From: Thermoplasmata archaeon
GTDB lineage: Archaea; Thermoplasmatota; Thermoplasmata; Methanomassiliicoccales; Methanomethylophilaceae
NCBI GenBank assembly: GCA_015063195.1
Contig: SUSX01000007.1
Coordinates: 1-35,629 of the forward strand
DNA length: 35,629 nt
Direction: 5' to 3'
In this document: positions 15,239 to 25,904 of the stretch, piece by piece
Layout: each line of letters opens with the position of its first letter
How positions within the stretch are numbered: position 1 is the stretch's first letter
Made by a program: the position numbers and the translations under genes
The notes under the pieces: generated by a model
The model's input: the letters and a program-made list of their open reading frames with translations, nothing else
The model's database searches: none
Told to the model about the DNA's origin: nothing

Positions 15239-16858
15239 ATGGATTCAGTATGGGATTACATCAAAAAATACCCACTTCAGGTCACATTGATTACGATTTT
15301 TTCCATAATATCCATGATATCATCGATAGTGGTGCCGTACCTTAACGGATTGTTTATTGACGCACTCATATCATCAAATTCTCTGAATAATATTTTGAGA
15401 TTAATTTTGATTATTATCATTATAGGCCTTTTTGGAATCATTGCATCATACTTCGTTAATATGTCTATAATAAAAATGACGTCCAAGGCATCATACGATA
15501 TGCTGTCCGATACTGTAGCCCATATTCAGAAGATGCCTATTGATGAATTTAGATCCAAATATGCTCCTGCTTACATAGTACAGAGGATTTCAGGGGATTT
15601 AAATATAATGTTCAGCTTTTTCCTGAATAATTTCATAAGTATTTTTATTAACATTATAACTCTCTTTGTAGTTTTTACTATAATTTATCAGATAAATTTC
15701 ACAATATTTGCAACATCTGTATTATTTATTCCTGTCTATTTGGTTTGTTACTATAAACTCAAAACGCCGTTATTTGAAAAGAATAAGGAATCAAAAGAAA
15801 AAAGTAATCACTTTTCTAAGACAGTATTTAATCAAGTAAATGAAGTATACAGTATAAAAGTAGACGGATCTTTTGACAAAAGTCACAAAAAACTGACGGA
15901 CAGTTTCCTCGAATACTTCTATTCAATAATCTCATACAGCCGAATATCATATTTATTCACATCACTCGATGGAATAATCGCAATATTGTTTCAATCGTCT
16001 ATACTCATTATAGCAGGAATTGAAATCATAGGCGGTTTCATGACTGTAGGGGAATTTACGATCGTCAATACATATTTTGTAATATTGCTTACCAGTGTTA
16101 AGTATTATTTCAATCTCGGAAAATCGCTACAGGATTACAGAACATCCAAATCAAGAATGGGAGAGATATTCTCTATTGATAATGAGAATAATGGGTGCCT
16201 TACCGTTGAAAACATAAATAGGATAACAATGAAAAATGTAAGTTTTTCTTACTACAATCAGGATTATAATATTATCCAAGATTTCACAACTGAATTCTAC
16301 AAAGGAGAAATAATTCTGATCCACGGAACAAATGGGATTGGAAAGACTACGATTGCAAATATATTATTGGGACTTCATCAAGATCTTTGTCAGGGTTCTG
16401 TGGAGTTTGATGGATTGAATTTAAAAGATATCGATATGTATTCCTGTAGGCAAAATACGATTAGTATGCTCATACAGAATCCTGTATTTTCGGATGAATC
16501 AGTAAGCACATATCTCGAAGAAAACATAGGCATCCCTTTTCCAAACATAATACAGATGATTAAACTGATAAATCTGGAGAAACTGTATCTTAGTAATGAA
16601 TTTAGTATCGAAGATCACAAAGGGGATAAAATAAATACGCTTTCCGGCGGACAACAGCAGAGGATTGTTTTACTAAAGACACTTTCGAAAAAATCATCAG
16701 TTTTGATACTTGACGAACCATCTAATGGATTAGATAACGATTGTACTGAAGCAATTATAGAATACTTGAAAAATACCAAGAGGGACAGAATCACAATAAT
16801 TATAAGTCATGATAATCGGTTCAGAAACATATCTGATAAAATAATACAACTGAATTAG
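15239..16858 (+). CDS. ABC exporter with fused membrane and ATPase domains
   Basis: This 539-residue half-transporter has about six membrane segments (residues 10-290) followed by a nucleotide-binding domain: Walker A HGTNGIGKTT (362-371), Q-loop LIQNP (411-415), signature LSGGQQQR (468-475), Walker B LILDEP (489-494) and switch His524 (ISHD). There is no N-terminal C39 peptidase domain, so any leader must be removed by another protease. The ATG at 15239 fits the TATA box spacing; the TTG at 15230 is less likely. It is divergent from the precursor gene and most likely exports the peptide. It is the only gene in the window that ends in TAG; readthrough would add 21 residues before a TAA. Confidence 0.9.
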   Translation: MDSVWDYIKKYPLQVTLITIFSIISMISSIVVPYLNGLFIDALISSNSLNNILRLILIIIIIGLFGIIASYFVNMSIIKMTSKASYDMLSDTVAHIQKMPIDEFRSKYAPAYIVQRISGDLNIMFSFFLNNFISIFINIITLFVVFTIIYQINFTIFATSVLFIPVYLVCYYKLKTPLFEKNKESKEKSNHFSKTVFNQVNEVYSIKVDGSFDKSHKKLTDSFLEYFYSIISYSRISYLFTSLDGIIAILFQSSILIIAGIEIIGGFMTVGEFTIVNTYFVILLTSVKYYFNLGKSLQDYRTSKSRMGEIFSIDNENNGCLTVENINRITMKNVSFSYYNQDYNIIQDFTTEFYKGEIILIHGTNGIGKTTIANILLGLHQDLCQGSVEFDGLNLKDIDMYSCRQNTISMLIQNPVFSDESVSTYLEENIGIPFPNIIQMIKLINLEKLYLSNEFSIEDHKGDKINTLSGGQQQRIVLLKTLSKKSSVLILDEPSNGLDNDCTEAIIEYLKNTKRDRITIIISHDNRFRNISDKIIQLN

Positions 16859-16868
16859 GTAAAAATAT

Positions 16869-17480
16869 GTGAGAATACAATATTTAGAAAAGGAAGTGAT
16901 AAAAATAACAAACAGAAAAAATAAGATTGTAGAATGCGCGATTAATATTATGGGAATCCATGGATTGAACTGTTCAATGGATATGGTTACTAAAGAAGCT
17001 GATTGTTCAGATACATTGATTTATAAATATTTCAAGAGTAGAAACGGACTTATTGCTGCCTGTCATGAAAGAATATGCGAGGAAGTAATAAAAGAAGTTA
17101 GAAAGGTCCCGTTCCCTGAAGAAATAGAGAAAGAATATGTCATGGAATATTTTCATGAAATATGGAATGTGTACTTTAAATACGTTCAGAATCATATTGA
17201 AAAATGCGAATTTTTGATTCAATATTCATGTCAGAAGAATACGTACCCTTCTATGTATTCGAATCAGAATAATCTAATTTCAGAAATACTTGGTAAAAAT
17301 TATGGTGTCAATGGAGAATTTGATAGATATTTTACTTTTATGTTTTTCTACATGATTTCCATAGCGAATATGGCCACGGTAGGTATGAAAAAAGAATGGG
17401 ACATATACAGCAAAGAAAAATCAGAGGCGATATTCGATTTGGTTTTTAATGGATTATTTAACACTTACATTTTTCATTAA
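16869..17480 (+). CDS. TetR-family transcriptional regulator
   Basis: The protein is 203 residues if the GTG at 16869 is used. The helix-turn-helix is in the N-terminal third: IVECAINIMGIHGLNCSMDMVTKEADCSDTLIYKYFKSRNGLIAA fits the TetR pattern, with YKYF in the recognition helix. The rest is a helical ligand/dimer domain. The start is unclear. GGAAGTGAT lies four bases before an ATA codon (16905) that would give a typical TetR N-terminus (xTNRKNKIVECA), while the GTG codons at 16869 and 16896 lack good spacing. It lies 10 bases after the exporter and is probably co-transcribed, so it is a local regulator of export or peptide synthesis. Confidence 0.85.
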   Translation: MRIQYLEKEVIKITNRKNKIVECAINIMGIHGLNCSMDMVTKEADCSDTLIYKYFKSRNGLIAACHERICEEVIKEVRKVPFPEEIEKEYVMEYFHEIWNVYFKYVQNHIEKCEFLIQYSCQKNTYPSMYSNQNNLISEILGKNYGVNGEFDRYFTFMFFYMISIANMATVGMKKEWDIYSKEKSEAIFDLVFNGLFNTYIFH

Positions 17481-17650
17481 CAGATACACAAACTAAAACA
17501 CACAAGTTCTTCTGTTATTGGGTGCTACAACTAACATTGCTGGAAATATTACAGGAATCAACTGAATATCAGACTCATAAGAGGTAAAATCAAAAATTAT
17601 TAAATGAGTAGAATATTCCGAATCGGGATCTTATTCATATTGGAAACAGA

Positions 17651-19204
17651 TCAGTCCATGAAAGACATCATCTTAACATGGCCGCTTCCAAGATGAACGA
17701 TCGGCATGATTCCGGGGTTGGGGTTGAAGTTGTGCATTTTCTGATAATCCGTCTGATCCTGCCAAGTGGATGCGTTAATCAGTTTGATTCCTTTGTAATC
17801 CTTGGTACCGGCACCGTGAACGTGTCCTGATACGAAGATGTCCGGAATCTGATCGATGACAAGGTAATCTTTCTTTTCAGGTGCCAACGCTGTTTTTTGT
17901 CCATACATAGGAGCTATATGTCTCATCGTAACCATCTGCTCCATCACAGCTATGGGATTCTCATATGTGAGCTGCTGCACACCCGATACCCAATCATCGA
18001 TGCTTCTTCCGTGATATGTAAGGACTTTCCTTCCCTCAATGTTCAGATATACTGGGTTACCTGTCATTATCACATTGGAGTCAAAGGTCTTCGTGAAAAC
18101 CTTGTTAAGTGCAGGCTGCGGTTCCGCAGGTCTGCATGCATCGTGATTTCCGGGGTGAACGACCATCTTGATATGATCCGGAATCTCTTTCAGATATTCG
18201 GCAAGTGTCTCATACTGATCATAAATGTCCGGAATGTCCAATTCTTCTTCCTGTCCGGGGAAGATTCCGATTCCGTCCACTACATCTCCGGGGAATACTA
18301 TGTAGTTAAGATTGAGTCCTTCCGAATATTCCTTCAACCATGAGATCATTTTGTCCCAGGTCTTCTGAAGGAAGGTGTAACTTCCCACATGTACGTCGGA
18401 AAGGAAAGCAACGTTCGCCTGGGAATCCGATTTCTCCCATGCATGTGTGGCGGGAACATCAGGATTCACAATCTCATCCGCGATTATCATTCCCATGGCG
18501 TCATTGGCACTTTTTCTCTTCGGTCTTCCCTTGATTCCGATGACCTGGTCTTCGACAAGGACATTGTTGACATATTCCGAATCTTTGGAAATGAGTACTT
18601 TACACACTCCGCCCTCATCATCCTCGATTTCCAGGATTATGTGTTTGTTGTCGGTGACTCTTTTGGAATAAATCATTCCGACGACGTTCACCACTCTGTC
18701 CATTTCCAATGCCCTGTTAATGGGCATGGATGAACCGAAGTCTCTCCTGCGCTCGATGATTCTCTTCAGGGTTGCGTACCTGCTTTGGAAATATTTCGCA
18801 AAATCTTCGATGGTACCTTCACAGGTTGAATTTCCTGTGACATCCGTATCCTGAATAACGTTGAGGTCGGAATAGAATTTGTTGGCAGGTTTGATCTCTT
18901 TCGGAGATTCGAATATCACTTTGTCTCCGGTAAGGCAGCCCATAACATCCTCTTTGGTGACAAATATGGGATTATTAGACAGTGCATTGAGAACAGTATT
19001 CGTGAATGCCAACGGATCATGGTTTGAGAGAATAATCTCAAGTGCTTCGGGTGAAAGGAACATGTTCTTCCTTGCGACTGCGCTGAGCACCTGCGACCTC
19101 ATGCTCATTGTGAGCATATTCATAATATAAGGTTGTTGGGAAGCAGCTTTGATTACATGCGGGAAGAAACGGTCGGCTGTTGATAATGTTTCTATATTCG
19201 TCAT
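17651..19204 (-). CDS. polB: DNA polymerase D (DP1) small subunit, 3'-5' exonuclease
   Basis: This 517-residue protein has an OB-fold region (about 170-250) and a calcineurin-like phosphoesterase core with every expected metal motif: SDVHVG (269-274), GDVVDG (306-311), PGNHDACRP (351-359), TYHGRSIDDW (396-405) and SGHVHG (459-464). DP1 is the proofreading subunit of the family D replicative polymerase found in archaea; its large partner DP2 is not in this window. Its start is 14 bases from the divergent UPF0201 start used here and no Shine-Dalgarno is visible, so a leaderless message is likely. Its promoter would then lie inside the neighbouring coding sequence. Confidence 0.95.
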   Translation of the reverse strand: MTNIETLSTADRFFPHVIKAASQQPYIMNMLTMSMRSQVLSAVARKNMFLSPEALEIILSNHDPLAFTNTVLNALSNNPIFVTKEDVMGCLTGDKVIFESPKEIKPANKFYSDLNVIQDTDVTGNSTCEGTIEDFAKYFQSRYATLKRIIERRRDFGSSMPINRALEMDRVVNVVGMIYSKRVTDNKHIILEIEDDEGGVCKVLISKDSEYVNNVLVEDQVIGIKGRPKRKSANDAMGMIIADEIVNPDVPATHAWEKSDSQANVAFLSDVHVGSYTFLQKTWDKMISWLKEYSEGLNLNYIVFPGDVVDGIGIFPGQEEELDIPDIYDQYETLAEYLKEIPDHIKMVVHPGNHDACRPAEPQPALNKVFTKTFDSNVIMTGNPVYLNIEGRKVLTYHGRSIDDWVSGVQQLTYENPIAVMEQMVTMRHIAPMYGQKTALAPEKKDYLVIDQIPDIFVSGHVHGAGTKDYKGIKLINASTWQDQTDYQKMHNFNPNPGIMPIVHLGSGHVKMMSFMD

Positions 19205-19218
19205 GCAATATGCCAGCT

Positions 19219-19614
19219 ATGCCGAACGTTACGATATCGTGTCCCGTATTTCCAAGCGAAAATCCCGACAAGGTAAGGCTTGCAATCGAAAAGATATTCC
19301 CGGACGCAGAAATTTCCGAGAACGAAGACGGATTCACGGCATCGACCGACAGTCTCAACCATTTTTCCAAGCAGATAAGGAAACAGAAGATCCTTGATAC
19401 CACACGTTCTGTTATGATCCGCGGAAAGCGCGGCAAGTCGGACAAAACAATATTCAATCTGAACAAGCAGGTAGCGTTCATGGGCAAGATTTCCTTCTGC
19501 GAAGAGAAAATGATCCTCGGAACGATACGCGTTACAATTGTGGATGAGGAGATGGACGCACTCATCGATACAGTTGCTCCGGAGACTGTTGACGGAGAGG
19601 AGGTTTTGATATGA
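19219..19614 (+). CDS. UPF0201 family protein (archaeal, uncharacterised)
   Basis: The protein is 131 residues from the ATG at 19219 (MPNVTISCPVFPSENPDKVRLAIEKIFPDA), the pattern of the archaeal UPF0201 (COG1931) proteins, which I recall as an RNA-binding-like fold of unproven role. ATGs at 19210 and 19180 are also in frame. 19219 is preferred because a TATA-like CTATATTCG (19192-19200) lies about 24 bases upstream, fitting a leaderless message. The stop overlaps the next gene as ATGA, so the two are translationally coupled. Confidence 0.8.
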   Translation: MPNVTISCPVFPSENPDKVRLAIEKIFPDAEISENEDGFTASTDSLNHFSKQIRKQKILDTTRSVMIRGKRGKSDKTIFNLNKQVAFMGKISFCEEKMILGTIRVTIVDEEMDALIDTVAPETVDGEEVLI

Positions 19615-20375
19615 TAGGTATTTCATCTACAGAATTCAGCGCATATCCCCTGGAAGATGTCCTTCCTCAGCTTGCCAAGCTGTTCCAGCACTGGGAAATC
19701 TTCTCGGAGGCAGAACACAATATCGTCACAATCGCACCCCGTCTTGCGATGATCAAGGATTCTTACAATCTCACATATTCGATCCATGCACCTATCTGCG
19801 ACATCAACATCGCATCGTTGAACGACAGGATCAGGGAGTCATCAGTCGTTGAACTCATCGCCAACATGGAGCAGGCTAATGAGCTAAACATCAAATCTAT
19901 GACAATTCACCCAGGACTCTTCTCGATGGCAGTTCCGTACATGGAAGAGAAGTCAATGGCATCAGCCAAGAAATCACTCAGAACATTGGACAGGATCTCG
20001 GATGAATACGGGGTAATGCTCGCGGTGGAGAACATGCCTGCATTCAAGTTCATGTTGGGTCAGACTGCAGAAGAGATGCAGTATCTTCTTGACGGTACAA
20101 ATCTCGGAGTCTGTTTCGATATCGGACACGCCAACACTACCGGGCAGATAGATGAAATTCTTTCAGCAACAAGAGGCCGTATCGTTAATTTCCATGTTCA
20201 TGACAATGACGGAACTGCCGATCAGCATCTCACAATCGGTGACGGTAACATAGATTTCAAGAAATACATTCCCGAGCTGAAGAACGGATACAGAGGAAAG
20301 TTCATCATCGAATCCAAATCATTGGAGTCGGGAGTGGATTCAAGAGACAGACTCACTGAGCTTCTGTCTTTATGA
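19611..20375 (+). CDS. Sugar phosphate isomerase/epimerase-like TIM-barrel protein
   Basis: This 254-residue protein belongs to the xylose isomerase-like/AP endonuclease 2 superfamily. Metal-binding motifs are spread along the barrel: SIHAPICDIN (about 57-66), MTIHPG (about 98-103), LAVENMP (141-147), CFDIGHANTTG (169-179), FHVHDNDG (195-202) and IIESKS (225-230). The exact substrate cannot be told from the sequence; endonuclease IV-like DNA repair activity is possible but the protein is short for that. It is coupled to the UPF0201 gene by an ATGA overlap. Its 3' end overlaps the convergent protease gene by 23 bases. Confidence 0.8.
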   Translation: MIGISSTEFSAYPLEDVLPQLAKLFQHWEIFSEAEHNIVTIAPRLAMIKDSYNLTYSIHAPICDINIASLNDRIRESSVVELIANMEQANELNIKSMTIHPGLFSMAVPYMEEKSMASAKKSLRTLDRISDEYGVMLAVENMPAFKFMLGQTAEEMQYLLDGTNLGVCFDIGHANTTGQIDEILSATRGRIVNFHVHDNDGTADQHLTIGDGNIDFKKYIPELKNGYRGKFIIESKSLESGVDSRDRLTELLSL

Positions 20376-21330
20376 AATCCTTAACAAAACCCTTTACCTT
20401 TTTTCCGTAAATCACAACAGTGGGCAAGCTGAAGAATGCAAGAGCCAGCACACTCAATGTAACTACTCCGACAGATCCCAAAAGCCACTCTTCCGCAAGC
20501 ATGAAGTCAGTCAGGAAGTGGAATGTAATCGTTGCATATATTCCGTATTTCATAAACAAATACGCGGTGACCAGACCGAATACGAATGTCGGAATTACCT
20601 TCCATGTGCCCCATCCGCCGAGGTGTCCCAATGCGAAAAGTAATGCCGATAGGATGACGAAGATCATCATCCATTTCTCGAATCTGAATCCTCCGAGGAG
20701 ATATTTCCAGAACGCGGTGTCCTTTCTTTTCAGTATCAGAGACACAATCATTATCGGAAGTCCCAAAGCGACAATACGGCAAAGGAATTCTTCGTAAACC
20801 GATGCGTTCATCAAAGAGAACATTTGCTGATATGTCGGGCCCAGATCTCCTGCAGACATGTCGATGCCCATCATTGTGCATATGATGAGAAGCACCATCT
20901 GGAATGCGAACATAAGTCCGTTAAGCGATCCGTTTTCGGTAAGCGCGTTGTCCGTAATGCTTTCAATTTCCATGCCCTTCTTTCTGAATTTACGGATGAG
21001 CGTGCGAACACATAATCCCACGGATACTGTAACAATGATAAGTTCCAGTATGTACAGAATCTGCAGTCCTGTTCCGCTTACCTCAATCAGTTTCTCAGGA
21101 ATAGGAGCCAGATAGTACAGATTCACATATGCATCCGATGCATTATCCATAAGGTATGGAAGTTTCACCCATCCTGTAATCAATTCAAATAACAGAATGA
21201 ATGCGACGAATACAGTCACGATGGCTGCGAATACAGGTATGACTTTTTTCTCCTGATGCAAAGGCTCTCCGCAGAATTTACAGAAGTTGTACTTCTTTTT
21301 CCGGCATTCATCACAGCGGTCACATGTCAT
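20353..21330 (-). CDS. CPBP-family membrane protease with N-terminal zinc ribbon
   Basis: The protein is 325 residues from the ATG at 21330; a GTG at 21339 is an alternative. It opens with a probable zinc ribbon (CDRCDECRKKKYNFCKFCGEP). Eight or so hydrophobic segments follow. The CPBP (CAAX protease/bacteriocin-processing) glutamates are in YEEFLCRI, followed by the motif-2 His in FALGHLGGWG and motif-3 His in TFHFLTDF, so all catalytic residues are present. Members cleave membrane-associated peptides or prenylated proteins, or act in bacteriocin self-immunity. It overlaps the upstream gene by 11 bases and looks like the third gene of an operon with 21937-22884 and 21320-21940. Confidence 0.85.
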   Translation of the reverse strand: MTCDRCDECRKKKYNFCKFCGEPLHQEKKVIPVFAAIVTVFVAFILLFELITGWVKLPYLMDNASDAYVNLYYLAPIPEKLIEVSGTGLQILYILELIIVTVSVGLCVRTLIRKFRKKGMEIESITDNALTENGSLNGLMFAFQMVLLIICTMMGIDMSAGDLGPTYQQMFSLMNASVYEEFLCRIVALGLPIMIVSLILKRKDTAFWKYLLGGFRFEKWMMIFVILSALLFALGHLGGWGTWKVIPTFVFGLVTAYLFMKYGIYATITFHFLTDFMLAEEWLLGSVGVVTLSVLALAFFSLPTVVIYGKKVKGFVKDFIKTEAQ

Positions 21331-21940
21331 ATTCGACACCGAGTTCGATGAGGATGCCTTTCACGCGTTCGTATTCGATAATGGCAAGAATCTTCTTCTT
21401 GTAATTAGCCAGATCTTTGATCTGTTTGGCGATGTACTCTTCGCGTCTAAGACTTACGGCATACTGTCCCTTCAGTGTATTGATGAGAGCATCCCATTCC
21501 AGTACGAATTTCTCAGGCGATTCGTCAGAGAATTCCGTCTTCATGGATTTCTTGAGGACCTTTTTTTCCTTGAGAAAATCGAAAGTGGATACACATTCGC
21601 AGTACATCTTGGTGAATTCCTCATCACACATATCCAGCGGGAAAGGTTCTACTCCTTTTTCCTTGCAGATGTCTATTGCGGTTTTGAAGGCAGGAACCGG
21701 TATGTTCACTTCGCCGAACTTTTTCAGATGGTGTGCATACACCGAATCCAGATTGGTGGGGTCATACTCCCATTCCTGGGAATCCATGGTCTTGAGAATC
21801 TCAATTTCTTCCAAACCCAAAGCAAGTGCTACGCAGTCAAAACCGTCAATCTTTTTGGATACCTTTTCCGATTCGGAAACAAGTCCTTTGATGATAGGCA
21901 GAATATTGATCTCGGAGTCTCCGAGTTTGAATGTAATCAT
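21320..21940 (-). CDS. Uncharacterised protein, possibly distant TraB/PrgY-like
   Basis: This 206-residue soluble protein is rich in Lys and Glu. I do not recognise it with certainty. The order of segments (a hydrophobic FDCVALALGLEEI strand, then a CKEKGVEPFPLDMCDEEF segment, then LRREEYIAKQIKDL, then ILAIIEYERVKGILIEL) resembles TraB/PrgY-like proteins, where a conserved RD-type motif precedes an xxHxxGI segment. The His is not conserved here (YERVKGI), so activity may be absent. Its ATG overlaps the upstream regulator's TGA (ATGA), so it is co-translated with it. Confidence 0.6.
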   Translation of the reverse strand: MITFKLGDSEINILPIIKGLVSESEKVSKKIDGFDCVALALGLEEIEILKTMDSQEWEYDPTNLDSVYAHHLKKFGEVNIPVPAFKTAIDICKEKGVEPFPLDMCDEEFTKMYCECVSTFDFLKEKKVLKKSMKTEFSDESPEKFVLEWDALINTLKGQYAVSLRREEYIAKQIKDLANYKKKILAIIEYERVKGILIELGVEYDM

Positions 21941-22884
21941 TCAACATTACTCCTGTTCATAACGAGGTCTGTGAGTTCGCCCTTATCATCTATTCCGTTC
22001 ACCTCATCCTTAGTTACAACTGCGGTGAAACGGTATTTGTCCAATCCTCTGGTGGAATCAACGATGACAACGGATGGTCTTCCCGATATTCTGGATATGT
22101 CCGATGCAATCAATGCCTTCTGAGCAACTTTTTCCTTCTCATTGTCGAGACTTGTGAGGATGATCATCTTGTTGTCTCTGCTGAGTGCTTCGAAAGGTCC
22201 TTTGGTAACGGGCGTAACTGAATATCCGATGTCCAAAAGATGGTTCAGGATTATGGAATCCGTCCTCTTGTCTCCGGACAGTTCGTATTCTCCCGACCTG
22301 TTCTCAGATTTGTATTCAAACGGATTGATAGGTTCTATGATGGGAAGATCAAGGAATTCTTCCAATCTCATGGCTGCATCGATCATCGCGCCCATTCCCG
22401 ATTCATACATCTGAATCGTTCTTCTGGATACTCCTGCTACTTCGGCAAGGGTACCGAGGCTGATTCCGTGCACCTCTCTCACTTCTCTGAGGAGTTCGCT
22501 GTCGAGTTTGACGTACAGTCCTCCGGGTGCAGCGAATATGAACGGCGGCACATCTTCCAGAAGGTGGTCGGCAAGAGTCTCATTGGACATGATCGGTATG
22601 TTGAACCTTGAATAGACTATTCCAGGTTCCAAAGTTCCTGAACTTGATCTCTCACCTATGAGCAGAGGGCTTGCCCTGAGTGCATCCGCAAGAACCTTCA
22701 GTTCTTCCGCATTCTCTCTTGAAAAGGCATCCACGTTGCTGAGGATTTTGATAAGGAGGAGTTTGTCATCCCTTCTGCCCACAACATCGAAGCATACGCT
22801 TCTCAGCGTAAGCATCGCGGATATATCGAATCCTGCTTTTGCCAGAATGGCTCTAGTTGTGTTGATAAGGTCGTCCCTCGTCAT
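21937..22884 (-). CDS. Archaeal HTH-type transcriptional regulator (COG1395-like)
   Basis: The protein is 315 residues. The N-terminal half (LTLRSVCFDVVGRRDDKLLLIKIL) has the restriction-nuclease-like fold described for this archaeal family. A Cro/XRE-type helix-turn-helix follows (about 130-165: LREVREVHGISLGTLAEVAGVSRRTIQMYESGM). The C-terminal half (about 205-305) looks like a further alpha/beta domain. Its targets are unknown. It heads an operon with a TraB-like protein and the CPBP protease, each coupled by overlap. Confidence 0.87.
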   Translation of the reverse strand: MTRDDLINTTRAILAKAGFDISAMLTLRSVCFDVVGRRDDKLLLIKILSNVDAFSRENAEELKVLADALRASPLLIGERSSSGTLEPGIVYSRFNIPIMSNETLADHLLEDVPPFIFAAPGGLYVKLDSELLREVREVHGISLGTLAEVAGVSRRTIQMYESGMGAMIDAAMRLEEFLDLPIIEPINPFEYKSENRSGEYELSGDKRTDSIILNHLLDIGYSVTPVTKGPFEALSRDNKMIILTSLDNEKEKVAQKALIASDISRISGRPSVVIVDSTRGLDKYRFTAVVTKDEVNGIDDKGELTDLVMNRSNVE

Positions 22885-22981
22885 CGAAAGTGAAATTCAA
22901 TCTGCAAATAAAACGATTATCCCTAATTTTGTTTTTTGAGGATTCAACGTACGGATTCAGAAATGTAAAGGGGTTTACCGC

Positions 22982-22995
22982 CCGCCCGAAGGCGG
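22982..22995 (-). terminator. UUCG-capped hairpin after cdc48
   Basis: On the minus strand CCGCC-TTCG-GGCGG forms a five-pair GC stem with the extra-stable C(UUCG)G loop, 31 bases after the cdc48 stop. No T-run follows directly. It is a likely transcript end or RNA-stabilising element. Confidence 0.5.
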
Positions 22996-23025
22996 ACTTG
23001 GTTATGCATCGACCGAGAGGATCAC

Positions 23026-25784
<2,759 letters not shown>

Positions 25785-25798
25785 CTTATCACTCGGTA

Positions 25799-25815
25799 GT
25801 TAACCATTGGTTAAC
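25799..25815. promoter_or_regulatory. 17-bp palindromic operator candidate before the ArsR-like gene
   Basis: GTTAACCA and TGGTTAAC flank a single T and are exact inverse complements, ending 15 bases before the regulator ATG. A TATA-like run (CTATAAAAAA on the plus strand, about 25839-25848) places the start point close to the palindrome. Binding of the regulator here would block its own transcription; this is inference from position. Confidence 0.65.
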
Positions 25816-25904
25816 ATCTAAGTGAACATAACAGTACTTCTATAAAAAACCATATGTTATACAACGTATCTTTCATCACAAAAGACATAAAAATTATGTT
25901 AAAA

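Noticed and set aside
21287-22123. 278-residue plus-strand frame
   Set aside because: It lies opposite the TraB-like and HTH genes and has no recognisable domain.
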